A stretch of DNA of 64,000 nucleotides from Olsenella sp. An290 (GTDB lineage Bacteria > Actinomycetota > Coriobacteriia > Coriobacteriales > Atopobiaceae), in the NCBI RefSeq assembly GCF_002159535.1, contig NZ_NFIU01000001.1, forward strand, positions 62,001 to 126,000, read 5' to 3'. Below are positions 1-15,236 of this stretch, in pieces. The notes beneath the pieces are model-generated. The model ran no database searches. It had not been told where the DNA came from and saw only the letters and a list, made by a program, of their open reading frames with translations. The translations under genes were made by a program, and so were the position numbers. Numbering within the stretch: position 1 is the first letter of the stretch; each line of letters begins with the position of its first letter.

Positions 1-31
1 TTCCTTGGTTCGAGTCCAAGCATCCCCACCA
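1..31 (+). tRNA. tRNA, 3' part only (cut by window edge)
   Basis: This is the 3' end of a tRNA. A 5-bp T stem encloses a loop reading TTCGAGT, followed by a 7-nt acceptor strand CATCCCC, discriminator A and an encoded CCA at 29-31. The anticodon lies outside the window, so the amino acid cannot be assigned. It stands 3 nt before tRNA-Thr and is probably co-transcribed with it. Confidence 0.85.
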
Positions 32-34
32 TTC

Positions 35-110
35 GCCCGTGTAGCTCAGTCGGTAGAGCACTTCGTTGGTAACGAAGAGGTCACCGGTTCAAATCCGGTC
101 GCGGGCTCCA
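35..110 (+). tRNA. tRNA-Thr(GGT)
   Basis: Full cloverleaf. The acceptor stem pairs 35-41 with 100-106 with one G-T wobble. The anticodon stem CTTCG/CGAAG encloses loop TTGGTAA, giving anticodon GGT (reads ACC/ACT). The T loop is TTCAAAT and CCA is encoded at 108-110. It belongs to the tRNA cluster immediately upstream of tuf. Confidence 0.95.
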
Positions 111-137
111 TCTTCCGTTTCAGGCGCAAGGCACCAT

Positions 138-214
138 GCCGGTGTAGCTCAGTTGGTTAGAGCACGCGGCTCATACCCGCGATGTCACTGGTTCGAGTCC
201 AGTCACCGGTACCA
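138..214 (+). tRNA. tRNA-Met(CAT), elongator type
   Basis: Full cloverleaf. Acceptor strand 138-144 pairs with 204-210 (one G-T at the first pair). The anticodon stem CGCGG/CCGCG encloses CTCATAC, anticodon CAT; CCA is encoded at 212-214. The stem lacks the GGG/CCC triplet and the 1-72 mismatch of initiator tRNA, so it is elongator Met. A tRNA-Ile with a lysidine-modified CAT anticodon cannot be fully excluded. Confidence 0.9.
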
Positions 215-216
215 GA

Positions 217-254
217 GTTCTTGGCGGCGCTTCGGCGCCGCTTGGCATAAGAAC
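217..254 (+). other. hairpin between tRNA-Met and tuf
   Basis: GCGGCGC (224-230) and GCGCCGC (235-241) form a perfect 7-bp stem around a TTCG tetraloop. An outer GTTCTT/AAGAAC stem (217-222/249-254) encloses it. No T tract follows, so it is more likely a tRNA 3'-processing or partial attenuation structure than a strong terminator. tuf may be read through from the tRNA promoter. Confidence 0.4.
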
Positions 255-306
255 GAAGTAAGTCTATGGGTCGGCCGAACAGGTTGGTTCCAAAAGGAGG
301 ATGGCA

Positions 307-1512
307 ATGGCCAAGGAGAAGTTCGATCGCTCTAAGCCCCACGTAAACATCGGTACGATTGGTCACGTCGACCACGGCAAGACCACCACGACGGCCGCTA
401 TCACCAAGGTCCTCTCCGAGACCGAGGGCTGCAAGGCTGACTACACCGCCTTCGAGAACATCGACAAGGCTCCCGAGGAGCGTCAGCGCGGCATTACCAT
501 CAACGTTGCCCACATCGAGTACGAGACCTGGGAGCGTCACTACGCTCACGTCGACTGCCCCGGTCACGCCGACTACATCAAGAACATGATTTCCGGCGCG
601 GCTCAGATGGACGGTGCCATCCTCGTCATCGCCGCCACCGACGGCCCCATGGCCCAGACTCGTGAGCACATCCTGCTCGCCCGTCAGGTCGGCGTCCCCT
701 ACATCATCGTCTTCCTGAACAAGTGCGACATGGTTGACGACGACGAGCTCATCGACCTCGTCGAGATGGAGACCCGTGACCTCCTCTCCGAGTACGACTT
801 CCCCGGCGACGACCTGCCGATCATCCGCGGCTCCGCCCTCGGCGCCCTCAACGGCGAGCAGAAGTGGGTCGACTCCATCCTCGAGCTCATGCACGCCGTC
901 GACTCCTACATCCCGACGCCGCCGCGTGACAACGACAAGCCCTTCCTCATGGCCATCGAGGACGTCATGACCATCTCCGGTCGTGGTACCGTCGCCACCG
1001 GCCGTGTCGAGCGCGGCGAGCTCAAGCTCAACGAGCCGGTCGAGATCATCGGCATCCGTGAGAAGCAGACCTCCGTTGCCACCGGCATCGAGATGTTCCG
1101 CAAGACCATGGACTTCTGCGAGGCTGGCGACAACGTCGGCATCCTTCTCCGCGGCATCAAGCGCGAGGACATCGAGCGCGGCCAGGTCATCTGCAAGCCC
1201 GGCTCCGTCACCCCGCACCAGAAGTTCACCGGTGAGATCTACGTTCTCACCAAGGAGGAGGGCGGCCGTCACACCCCGTTCTTCGCCGGCTACCGTCCGC
1301 AGTTCTACTTCCGCACCACGGACATCACCGGTGACATCTCCGAGCTCACCGACTCCAACGGCAACAAGGTCGAGATGGCCATGCCGGGCGACCACGTGAC
1401 GGTCACCTGCGAGCTCATCCACGCCATCGCCATGGAGCAGGGCGACAAGTTCGCCATCCGTGAGGGCGGCCACACCGTCGGCGACGGCCGTATCTCCACC
1501 ATCCTCGACTAA
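307..1512 (+). CDS. tuf: translation elongation factor Tu
   Basis: EF-Tu is the GTPase that delivers aminoacyl-tRNA to the ribosomal A site. The 401-residue product shows the P-loop GHVDHGKT (19-26), switch I RGITI, DCPGH (83-87) and NKCD (138-141), followed by the two beta-barrel domains; length is normal. ATG 307 is preferred over the in-frame ATG 301, because the AAAGGAGG Shine-Dalgarno ends at 300, abutting 301 but 6 nt before 307. It sits after a tRNA cluster and before rpmG rather than after fusA, and has its own terminator. Confidence 0.98.
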   Translation: MAKEKFDRSKPHVNIGTIGHVDHGKTTTTAAITKVLSETEGCKADYTAFENIDKAPEERQRGITINVAHIEYETWERHYAHVDCPGHADYIKNMISGAAQMDGAILVIAATDGPMAQTREHILLARQVGVPYIIVFLNKCDMVDDDELIDLVEMETRDLLSEYDFPGDDLPIIRGSALGALNGEQKWVDSILELMHAVDSYIPTPPRDNDKPFLMAIEDVMTISGRGTVATGRVERGELKLNEPVEIIGIREKQTSVATGIEMFRKTMDFCEAGDNVGILLRGIKREDIERGQVICKPGSVTPHQKFTGEIYVLTKEEGGRHTPFFAGYRPQFYFRTTDITGDISELTDSNGNKVEMAMPGDHVTVTCELIHAIAMEQGDKFAIREGGHTVGDGRISTILD

Positions 1513-1533
1513 CTTCTCCAGAAGCTAGTTTCG

Positions 1534-1566
1534 GACCCGGCGTCCCCAGGGCGTCGGGTCTTTTTT
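1534..1566 (+). terminator. intrinsic terminator after tuf
   Basis: Stem GACCCGGCG (1534-1542) pairs with CGTCGGGTC (1552-1560) with one G-T pair, followed immediately by TTTTTT. It separates tuf from the rpmG/secE unit. Confidence 0.9.
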
Positions 1567-1581
1567 CTCGCCGGATCCCTT

Positions 1582-1609
1582 TTGAGACTTTTGGCGATTC
1601 TGTGATACT
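1582..1609 (+). promoter_or_regulatory. predicted sigma-70-type promoter for rpmG-tRNA-Trp-secE-nusG
   Basis: TTGAGA (1582-1587) and GATACT (1604-1609) are separated by 16 nt. They lie directly after the tuf terminator and about 110 nt before rpmG. Motif match only. Confidence 0.55.
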
Positions 1610-1719
1610 GTCCGAGAGCGAGCGCGGAGGTTGACAAGGCCCAGGGAGGCTGGTAGCGTATACCACCGCGCCACGTTTGAGGGAAACTCCCTCCAACGAG
1701 ATGTTCTTCAGGAGGATTG

Positions 1720-1869
1720 ATGCGTACTCTAGTTACCCTCGCGTGCACCGAGTGCAAGCGCCGCAACTACACCACGGACAAGAACAAGTCCAACAACCCC
1801 GATCGCATGGAGTTGAAGAAGTACTGCCCGTGGTGCCGTAAGCACACGCTTCACAGGGAGACCCGCTAA
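1720..1869 (+). CDS. rpmG: 50S ribosomal protein L33, zinc-binding type
   Basis: A 49-residue basic protein starting [17 protein letters not shown]. The two Cys pairs (CTEC and CPWC) mark the zinc-binding C+ form of bacterial L33, a small large-subunit protein near the E site. AGGAGG lies 4 nt before ATG 1720. tRNA-Trp follows by 20 bp and secE after it, the common bacterial rpmG-trnW-secE-nusG arrangement. Confidence 0.96.
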   Translation: MRTLVTLACTECKRRNYTTDKNKSNNPDRMELKKYCPWCRKHTLHRETR

Positions 1870-1889
1870 CCAAGGTGGGTTTTCATCAC

Positions 1890-1965
1890 AGGCCAGTAGC
1901 TCCAATGGTAGAGCGGCGGTCTCCAAAACCGTTTGTTGAGGGTTCGAGTCCTTCCTGGCCTGCCA
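1890..1965 (+). tRNA. tRNA-Trp(CCA)
   Basis: Acceptor AGGCCAG (1890-1896) pairs perfectly with CTGGCCT (1955-1961). The anticodon loop has CCA in a TCTCCAAAA context, the T loop is TTCGAGT, the discriminator is G and the 3' CCA is encoded (1963-1965). It lies between rpmG and secE. Confidence 0.96.
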
Positions 1966-2035
1966 GATTTCACCACCGGCTTTCCCTTCGGGGTTAGCCG
2001 GTTTCCATGTAAGGGACGTTTTTAGGGAGTCAGGG

Positions 2036-2401
2036 ATGCCGAACAAGGACCGTAACAAGAGGAGCGTCCGCAAGGCACGCGCCGAGGAGCGCGCCCGCGT
2101 GGAGGCCGCCCAGGCCGCTTCTGCACCTGCGGGCTCCCCGGAGGCCGCCAAGGCGGTCGCCAAGGCCGAGAAGAAGCCCGAGAAGGCTTCCAACAAGAAG
2201 CCCAACGTCTTCCGCTGCCTTGCCAACTATCTCGGCGACGTCCGCTCCGAGATGCGTCGCGTCGTGTGGCCGTCCAAGGGCGAGCTCAAGAGCTACTCCG
2301 TTGCCATCGTGGCGATGCTCATCGTCTTTGGCGTCGTGATCTGGCTCCTCGACTCCGGCATTGTTGCCGCGCTCATCGGCTACACGGGTCTCAGGGGGTA
2401 G
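2036..2401 (+). CDS. secE: preprotein translocase subunit SecE
   Basis: SecE clamps the SecY channel. This 121-residue protein has a long charged Lys/Ala-rich N-terminal tail (about 1-58), the conserved amphipathic segment ending in VVWPSKGEL (76-84), and one transmembrane helix (about 87-107). It is the short single-span form, not the three-span E. coli form. nusG begins 3 bp after the stop, so the two are almost certainly co-translated. Its partner secY is at 39.8 kb. Confidence 0.95.
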   Translation: MPNKDRNKRSVRKARAEERARVEAAQAASAPAGSPEAAKAVAKAEKKPEKASNKKPNVFRCLANYLGDVRSEMRRVVWPSKGELKSYSVAIVAMLIVFGVVIWLLDSGIVAALIGYTGLRG

Positions 2402-2404
2402 GAG

Positions 2405-2953
2405 ATGGCTAAGCGCTGGTACGTCATCCACACCTACTCCGGCTACGAGAACAAGGTCAAGGCGGACCTCGAGCACCGCATCGAGACCTATGGCCTTGAG
2501 GACAAGGTCGTGGACATCCAGATCCCGACCGAGGAGGTCACCGAGCTCAAGGACGGGGGCAAGCGCGAGACCAAGGAGTCCAAGGTCTTCCCGAGCTACG
2601 TCCTCGTGCGCATGGAGGTCGACGACAACACCTGGGCCGTCGTGCGCAACACGCCGGGCGTCACCGGCTTCGTGGGCCTTGACGGCAAGCCGACGCCGCT
2701 TCGCCGTGACGAGTTCGACAAGATCATGCGTCGTACCGGCACCCGCGGCGGCACCGTCGCCGTTCCCAAGCGCACCGCGACCAACGTCGAGGTCGGCCAG
2801 GCCGTCCGCGTGCTCTCCGGCCCGCTTGCGGACTTCGACGGGCAGGTCTCCGAGGTCATGCCCGACTCCGGCAAGGTGAAGGTCATGCTCACCATCTTCG
2901 GTCGCGAGACCCCGGTGGAGCTCACCTTGGACCAGATCTCGGTCATCAGCTAG
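2405..2953 (+). CDS. nusG: transcription termination/antitermination factor NusG
   Basis: NusG binds the RNA polymerase clamp and links it to Rho or the ribosome. The 182-residue protein has the N-terminal NGN domain (KRWYVIHTYSGYENKVK near the start, then PSYVLVRM and a NTPGVTGFVG segment). The C-terminal KOW domain covers about 125-180 (GQAVRVLSGPLADFDGQV). No insertion domain is present. It directly follows secE. Confidence 0.97.
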   Translation: MAKRWYVIHTYSGYENKVKADLEHRIETYGLEDKVVDIQIPTEEVTELKDGGKRETKESKVFPSYVLVRMEVDDNTWAVVRNTPGVTGFVGLDGKPTPLRRDEFDKIMRRTGTRGGTVAVPKRTATNVEVGQAVRVLSGPLADFDGQVSEVMPDSGKVKVMLTIFGRETPVELTLDQISVIS

Positions 2954-3045
2954 CAGAAACCCCGCCCGCCCGTCATCGGTGAGGATAGCTTCTCGGGTGC
3001 GGCGCTTCGATACGTTCACGCTCACGTTTCCCAAAGGAGAGAACC

Positions 3046-3474
3046 ATGGCCAAGAAGAAGGTCACTGCCTTCATCAAGCTTCAGATTCCGGCCGGCGCCG
3101 CCAACCCCGCGCCTCCCGTCGGCCCCGCCCTCGGTGCCGCCCAGGTCAACATCATGCAGTTCTGCCAGGCGTTCAACGCCGCCACGGCGGACAAGCAGGG
3201 CGACATCATCCCCGTTGAGATCTCCGTCTACGAGGACCGCTCCTTTGACTTCGTCTGCAAGACCCCGCCCGCGGCCCAGCTCATCAAGAAGGAGCTCGGC
3301 CTCAAGAGCGGCTCCGCGGTGCCCCAGCGCGACAAGGTCGGCCAGCTGACCCAGGAGCAGCTCACCAAGATCGCCGAGATCAAGCTCCCCGACCTCAACG
3401 CCAACGACATCGAGGCCGCCAAGAAGATCGTCGCCGGCACCGCCCGCTCCATGGGCGTCACCATCGCCGAGTAA
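3046..3474 (+). CDS. rplK: 50S ribosomal protein L11
   Basis: L11 forms the stalk base with 23S rRNA and stimulates translation GTPases and the stringent factor. The 142 residues show the conserved N-terminal [20 protein letters not shown] and the C-terminal RNA-binding domain ending [20 protein letters not shown] precedes ATG by 8 nt. rplA follows 119 bp later; that gap is filled by a palindromic repeat doublet. Confidence 0.97.
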   Translation: MAKKKVTAFIKLQIPAGAANPAPPVGPALGAAQVNIMQFCQAFNAATADKQGDIIPVEISVYEDRSFDFVCKTPPAAQLIKKELGLKSGSAVPQRDKVGQLTQEQLTKIAEIKLPDLNANDIEAAKKIVAGTARSMGVTIAE

Positions 3475-3484
3475 CGCGTACTGT

Positions 3485-3546
3485 GTGCAAAGGGGACTGT
3501 CCCCTTTGCACGTGAGGATGTGCAAAGGGGACAGTCCCCTTTGCAC
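3485..3546 (+). repeat. inverted doublet of GTGCAAAGGGGAC-n-GTCCCCTTTGCAC palindromes
   Basis: Two 27-nt palindromes, 3485-3511 and 3520-3546, are separated by 8 nt. Each has perfect 13-bp arms around one central base. That base is T in the first copy and A in the second, so the two copies are exact reverse complements. They lie between rplK and rplA, inside one transcription unit. The same family recurs at 19144-19212 and 21374-21459. This is typical of REP/BIME-like doublets; each copy could fold separately or the pair could form one long hairpin. Confidence 0.9.
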
Positions 3547-3593
3547 GCGATGTGGGAGGGCGAGAAGCCCGCTGACCACAGGAGGTAAGGCAC

Positions 3594-4301
3594 ATGCCCA
3601 AGCACGGTAAGAACTACAAGGCCGCGGCCGCCAAGGTCGACAGCACCAAGCTCTACTCCCCGAAGGCCGCCATGGAGCTCGCCAAGGAGCTCGCCCCGGC
3701 CAAGTTTGACGAGACCGTCGAGGTCGCCGTCCGTCTGGGCGTCGACACCCGCAAGGCCGACCAGAACGTCCGTGGCTCCATCTCCCTGCCCCACGGCACC
3801 GGCAAGACCGTCCGCGTGGCCGTCTTCGCCGAGGGCGAGAAGGCCCGCGAGGCCGAGGCCGCCGGCGCTGACGTCGTGGGCTCCGATGACCTCGTCGCCC
3901 AGATTCAGGCCGGCGAGCTGAACTTCGACGCCGCCATCGCCACGCCCAACATGATGGGCAAGGTCGGCCGCCTCGGCAAGATCCTCGGCCCCCGTGGCCT
4001 CATGCCCAACCCCAAGCTCGGCACCGTCACCATGGACGTCGCCAAGATGGTCGGCGAGCTCAAGGCCGGCCGCGTCGAGTACCGCGCCGACCGCTACGGC
4101 ATCTGCCACGTTCCCATGGGCAAGGTCTCCTTTGACACCGAGAAGCTCGTCGAGAACTACGGCGCGCTCCTCACCGAGCTCATCCGCGTGAAGCCGTCCT
4201 CCGCGAAGGGCAAGTACGTCAAGTCCGTCGTCGTCTCCACCACGATGGGCCCGGGCGTCAAGGTCGACCCGACCAAGACCCGCAACTTCATGGAGGACTA
4301 G
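3594..4301 (+). CDS. rplA: 50S ribosomal protein L1
   Basis: L1 forms the mobile L1 stalk and in many bacteria represses its own L11-L1 message. The 235-residue protein contains the hallmark segment [18 protein letters not shown] and the C-terminal FMED end. AGGAGG lies 8 nt before ATG. A strong terminator follows, so L11-L1 and L10-L12 are separate units here. Confidence 0.97.
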   Translation: MPKHGKNYKAAAAKVDSTKLYSPKAAMELAKELAPAKFDETVEVAVRLGVDTRKADQNVRGSISLPHGTGKTVRVAVFAEGEKAREAEAAGADVVGSDDLVAQIQAGELNFDAAIATPNMMGKVGRLGKILGPRGLMPNPKLGTVTMDVAKMVGELKAGRVEYRADRYGICHVPMGKVSFDTEKLVENYGALLTELIRVKPSSAKGKYVKSVVVSTTMGPGVKVDPTKTRNFMED

Positions 4302-4334
4302 GCCCTCGGCCTGCTCCCAAGCGTGAGACAGTCG

Positions 4335-4369
4335 GCGGGGTCGCACCTCTTGGTGCGGCCCCGCTTTTG
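4335..4369 (+). terminator. intrinsic terminator after rplA
   Basis: A 13-bp stem, GCGGGGTCGCACC (4335-4347) with GGTGCGGCCCCGC (4352-4364) and one G-T pair, has loop TCTT and is followed by TTTT. Confidence 0.88.
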
Positions 4370-4434
4370 CGTGCGGTGCGCCCGTTTGGCCGCACCGTCG
4401 CCCCTGTGCAGGTTCTGCGCAGAGGAAAAAGGGA

Positions 4435-4463
4435 TTGACGGCGCCTGCGGCCCGTGACACAAT
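4435..4463 (+). promoter_or_regulatory. predicted promoter of the L10 leader-rplJ-rplL unit
   Basis: TTGACG (4435-4440), 17-nt spacer, CACAAT (4458-4463). It lies between the rplA terminator and the L10 leader. The -35 is near consensus and the -10 is moderate. Confidence 0.6.
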
Positions 4464-4625
4464 GACCAAGCGCGAGACGTCCGTCTCGTGATACTGATCG
4501 CTGCACGTCCGCTGCCAAAGACAGCCGGTGCCGAGAGGCTCAAAGGGGAAACCCGCCTGCCGAGGTGGTCTCAGAGATTGCATCTTCGAGGACCCCGCTT
4601 TGGCTGTGCCGAGCGGGGTCTTCTG
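4464..4625 (+). ncRNA. ribosomal protein L10 leader (autoregulatory mRNA element)
   Basis: The 5' UTR of rplJ carries the signature of the L10 leader that L10(L12)4 binds. It has GACAGCCGGTG, an AAAGGGGAAACCCGCC hairpin and CTGCCGAGGTG, a kink-turn-bearing stem (about 4517-4571). A short CGAGACG/CGTCTCG stem precedes it. A GACCCCGCT/AGCGGGGTC stem (4591-4599/4612-4620) follows, with a weak T-rich tail, consistent with an attenuator. Excess L10-L12 would thus reduce rplJL expression. The exact 5' boundary is inferred from the promoter. Confidence 0.85.
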
Positions 4626-4688
4626 TGCGAAGGCCCGCCGCGTCGGTGGTTCGTGCCTGTCGCATAGCAAGGGAGGTGTACCGAACAC

Positions 4689-5210
4689 ATGCCATCCAAG
4701 TCCAATGTCGAGATGCTGGAGAAGGTCGCGAGCTCGCTCGAGGCCTCTGCCGGTGTCTTTGTCGTCGACTACCGCGGCCTCTCCGTCAAGGAGACCCAGC
4801 AGGTGCGTCGCGCTCTGCGCGAGGCTGGTGCCGAGATGAAGGTCTACAAGAACAACATCGTCAAGATCGCTCTTGAGAACGCTGGTCTCCCCAGCATCGA
4901 CGACATGCTCGCCGGCACCTGCGCCTACGTCTTCTACGAGAAGGACCCCGTCGATGCCGCCAAGGTCATCAAGGAGCAGTCCGAGAAGCTCAAGAAGATG
5001 CAGTTCGTCGGCGCCATCGCCGACGGCAAGGCCCTCGCGGCCGACGAGGCCAAGGCCTACGCCGACCTGCCCAACCGCGAGCAGCTCATGGGCCAGATCG
5101 CCGGCCTCATCAGCGGCTTCGCCCGTGGCATCGCCGTGTGCGTCAACGAGGTCCCGTCGGGTCTCGCCCGCACCATCAGCGCTGTCTCCGAGCAGAAGCC
5201 GGCTGCCTAG
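4689..5210 (+). CDS. rplJ: 50S ribosomal protein L10
   Basis: L10 anchors L7/L12 dimers to the stalk base. The 173-residue product begins MPSKSNVEMLEKVASSLEAS, has the typical VVDYRGLSVKETQQVRRALREAGAE segment, and ends in the helix that binds L12. AAGGGAGG stands upstream of ATG 4689. It follows its own leader regulator, and rplL comes 99 bp downstream. Confidence 0.96.
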   Translation: MPSKSNVEMLEKVASSLEASAGVFVVDYRGLSVKETQQVRRALREAGAEMKVYKNNIVKIALENAGLPSIDDMLAGTCAYVFYEKDPVDAAKVIKEQSEKLKKMQFVGAIADGKALAADEAKAYADLPNREQLMGQIAGLISGFARGIAVCVNEVPSGLARTISAVSEQKPAA

Positions 5211-5309
5211 CAGCCGCCCGCGGACGCGTCCGCACACCCTGGGGCCTCGCGGGCCCCGCACACGAAAACCAGTCCGTGCGCACCGCACGGGACCGAAAGG
5301 AAGCACAAC

Positions 5310-5690
5310 ATGGCTAAGCTTACCACCGAGGAGATCATTGACGCCCTCAAGGAGATGACCCTTCTCGAGGCCTCCGAGCTCGTGAAGGCCATCGAGGACA
5401 CCTTCGGCGTCTCCGCCGCCGCCCCCGTCGCCGCCGTGGCCGCCGCTCCCGCCGCTGCCGCCGCCGAGGAGGAGGAGAAGACCAACTTCGACGTCGTGCT
5501 CGAGGGCTTCGGCGACAACAAGATCGCCGTCATCAAGGTCGTCCGCGCCCTGACCAGCCTCGGCCTCAAGGAGGCCAAGGAGGTCGTCGAGGGTGCCCCC
5601 AAGGCCGTCCTCGAGGGCGCCAAGAAGGAGGACGCCGAGGCCGCCAAGAAGCAGCTCGAGGAGGCCGGCGCCACCGTCACCCTCAAGTAA
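5310..5690 (+). CDS. rplL: 50S ribosomal protein L7/L12
   Basis: L12 is the multicopy stalk protein that recruits translation factors. The 126 residues comprise an N-terminal dimerisation helix, an Ala-rich hinge (about 35-53) and the C-terminal factor-binding domain ([23 protein letters not shown], then [14 protein letters not shown]). AAAGGAAG precedes ATG. The 99-bp gap from rplJ holds a GCGGACGCGTCCGC palindrome and a GGGGCC/GGCCCC hairpin, possible mRNA processing or stabilising structures for this highly expressed gene. Confidence 0.97.
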   Translation: MAKLTTEEIIDALKEMTLLEASELVKAIEDTFGVSAAAPVAAVAAAPAAAAAEEEEKTNFDVVLEGFGDNKIAVIKVVRALTSLGLKEAKEVVEGAPKAVLEGAKKEDAEAAKKQLEEAGATVTLK

Positions 5691-5725
5691 GTTCGCTTGC
5701 TCGGGTAACGCGCTCAGCGCAGACA

Positions 5726-5756
5726 GGGGTCGGGCCCAAGGGCCCGGCCCCTTTTT
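5726..5756 (+). terminator. intrinsic terminator after rplL
   Basis: An 11-bp stem, GGGGTCGGGCC (5726-5736) with GGCCCGGCCCC (5741-5751), has loop CAAG and a TTTTT tail. It would reduce read-through into rpoBC, which has its own predicted promoter. Confidence 0.9.
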
Positions 5757-5809
5757 CCATGCCGAGAAGATCGAGGTTCTCGGCCGGGGCCTGGCGGTTC
5801 TGGCGCCTG

Positions 5810-5897
5810 CGCCTGATTCGGGGGATGTGTGCGTTCCGCAGCGCACACATCCCCCGAATCAGGCGGCATTTGCGCACACATCCCCGGATTCTGGCGG
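5810..5897 (+). repeat. 24-bp perfect hairpin plus a third degenerate copy, upstream of rpoB
   Basis: The left arm 5810-5833 (contains GATTCGGGGGATGTGTGCG) and right arm 5842-5865 are perfect reverse complements over 24 bp with an 8-nt loop. A third copy in the right-arm orientation follows at about 5871-5897, with substitutions (ACATCCCCGGATTCTGGCG). The region lies after the rplL terminator and codes for nothing evident. It resembles a REP-type repeat family distinct from the GGGGAC palindromes elsewhere in the window. Positions 5898-6150 contain only small palindromes (for example TGCATTTATGCA at 6080). Confidence 0.85.
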
Positions 5898-6150
5898 CCC
5901 AAACGCACATATGCGCGCTTTTGGCGCAGCGCGCAGCCGGCATTGGCACGGCGTGAGGCCAGCTTTGGCGCCGGGCGCGGCCGGCCACGACGGCACCGGC
6001 CGCGGCTCCGAAAGGCTTGGGCGGCAGGCGAGAAGGACCATGCAACATCGAACCTTCACATCAAGGTTCTTCTTGCGCTTGCATTTATGCAGGTAGATGG
6101 GGTGAGCGAGAAAACATACTCGAAACGGAGGTCTAAGTCAAGACTTTTCG

Positions 6151-6179
6151 TTGACCAAAAGAGGGTGTTTCGGTAACTT
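6151..6179 (+). promoter_or_regulatory. predicted promoter of rpoBC
   Basis: TTGACC (6151-6156), 17-nt spacer, TAACTT (6174-6179), giving a 5' UTR of about 45 nt. This stretch is visibly AT-richer than its surroundings. Confidence 0.6.
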
Positions 6180-6232
6180 ATTACGTTGCGACAATTGCCG
6201 CCTTCCACCCTTTTTGAAGGAGGAAAAGCCTG

Positions 6233-9751
<3,519 letters not shown>

Positions 9752-9756
9752 CGACT

Positions 9757-14196
<4,440 letters not shown>

Positions 14197-14217
14197 ACGC
14201 GCCTCACGCGCGTAGGA

Positions 14218-14256
14218 CGGGCGCCGGCCCCGCAGCTGCGGGGCCGGCGCCCGTTT
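14218..14256 (+). terminator. intrinsic terminator after rpoC
   Basis: A 17-bp GC stem (14218-14234/14237-14253) is centred on GCAGCTGC and followed by TTT. It faces the 3' end of the convergent birA and may act in both directions, although the T tract is short. Confidence 0.75.
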
Positions 14257-14294
14257 GTGACAAGGAGGGGCGCTTCTCGCCCGTGGCGAGGGGG

Positions 14295-15056
14295 CTAGAC
14301 GGGGCGAAGGGAGGCCTCCTCGGCCGAGAAGAGCCTGGGGCCGCGCGGCGTCTCCAGGCACGCGCGGCCCCAAGCGTCCACGCCGGAGAGCTGCCCGCGG
14401 CAGAGCTCGTCGCCCGCGGGCGTGCGGGCGACGACCTTCGAGCCCAGCCAGGCGAGATGCGCGTGATAGTCGGCGAGGATCGGCGCCAGCGGGCCGTCCT
14501 GTTTGGGAAGCGCCGCCACGGAGCGGGCCCAGGCGTCCACGCTGGAAACGATCTGATCGCGAAGGGGCTCGGCGAGCGCGGCGGGGGAGGGGGCCGTGGG
14601 GTCGAGCTCGGCAAGGGAGACGGCGCCGAGCTCGCGCGGGGCGTGCGCCGCGTTGACGCCGATGCCGCAGACGGCAAAGGTCTCCCCGGCCTCGTCGCGC
14701 GCCGCCTCGACGAGGATGCCGGCGAGCTTGCGCCCGCGCGCAAGAAGGTCGTTGGGCCACTTGAGGCTCACCTCACCCGCAAGGCCCGCGGCGGCCAGGC
14801 CGCGCACGGCGCCCAGGCCGCAGGCGGCCGCGAGCCCGGCGAGGCGCTCCGGCGCCACAGGGGGGCGCAGCAGCACGGAGAGGTAGAGGTTGCCCGCGGG
14901 CGAGGTCCAGGAGTGCCCGCGCCGCCCGCGCCCGGCAACCTGTCGCTCGGCGCGCAGGGCGGCCCCGTGAGGCGCGCCCGCGCGGCCCCACGCCAGGACG
15001 TCCTCGTTGGTGGAGCCTGCCGTGGGGACCACGGCGATGGGTGGGAGCGGTGCCAT
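14295..15056 (-). CDS. birA: biotin--[acetyl-CoA-carboxylase] ligase, no DNA-binding domain
   Basis: BirA transfers biotin through biotinyl-AMP to the Lys of the carrier protein. The 253-residue protein shows STNEDVL, the nucleotide-binding loop GRGRRGHSW, LKWPNDLL and KLAGILVEA, plus a C-terminal beta domain. It starts directly with the catalytic core, so the N-terminal winged HTH of E. coli BirA is absent and it cannot repress biotin genes itself. It is divergent from the fab/acc cluster, whose accB at 20.5 kb encodes its expected substrate. GAGAGGG precedes the start on the minus strand. Confidence 0.95.
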   Translation of the reverse strand: MAPLPPIAVVPTAGSTNEDVLAWGRAGAPHGAALRAERQVAGRGRRGHSWTSPAGNLYLSVLLRPPVAPERLAGLAAACGLGAVRGLAAAGLAGEVSLKWPNDLLARGRKLAGILVEAARDEAGETFAVCGIGVNAAHAPRELGAVSLAELDPTAPSPAALAEPLRDQIVSSVDAWARSVAALPKQDGPLAPILADYHAHLAWLGSKVVARTPAGDELCRGQLSGVDAWGRACLETPRGPRLFSAEEASLRPV

Positions 15057-15179
15057 GGTGCCCTCTCTTCCGACGCTGGTCCCCCGATTGTAGGCGAGCC
15101 ACCGAACGTCGGGTGCGGGTGTGGAGGTGTCGTGGCAAAATGGGACGCGCGGTCAATGACGACGCACCGTCGTTTCCCT

Positions 15180-15215
15180 TTGACTACGCTACTATGAGAT
15201 GTTGACGCGTTAACA
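15180..15215 (+). promoter_or_regulatory. fab operon promoter region with a 16-bp palindrome (candidate operator)
   Basis: The birA-fabH intergenic region contains TTGACT (15180-15185) and a TACTAT -10-like hexamer (15190-15195), too close to each other to be one promoter. A near-perfect palindrome TGTTGACGCGTTAACA lies at 15200-15215 (one G-T at the fourth arm position), 22 nt before fabH. It resembles a regulator site placed at or just after the transcription start. It does not match the FapR or FabT consensus I know, so the regulator is unknown. Confidence 0.4.
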
Positions 15216-15236
15216 AGCGACGACGAGAGGGGTTGC

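Noticed and set aside
301-306. ATG 301 as the tuf start
   Set aside because: The AAAGGAGG Shine-Dalgarno ends at 300, leaving no spacing. ATG 307 has correct spacing and gives the canonical MAKEKF start.
15200-15215. FapR or FabT binding site
   Set aside because: The palindrome does not match either consensus as I know it, so I list it only as an unassigned candidate operator.
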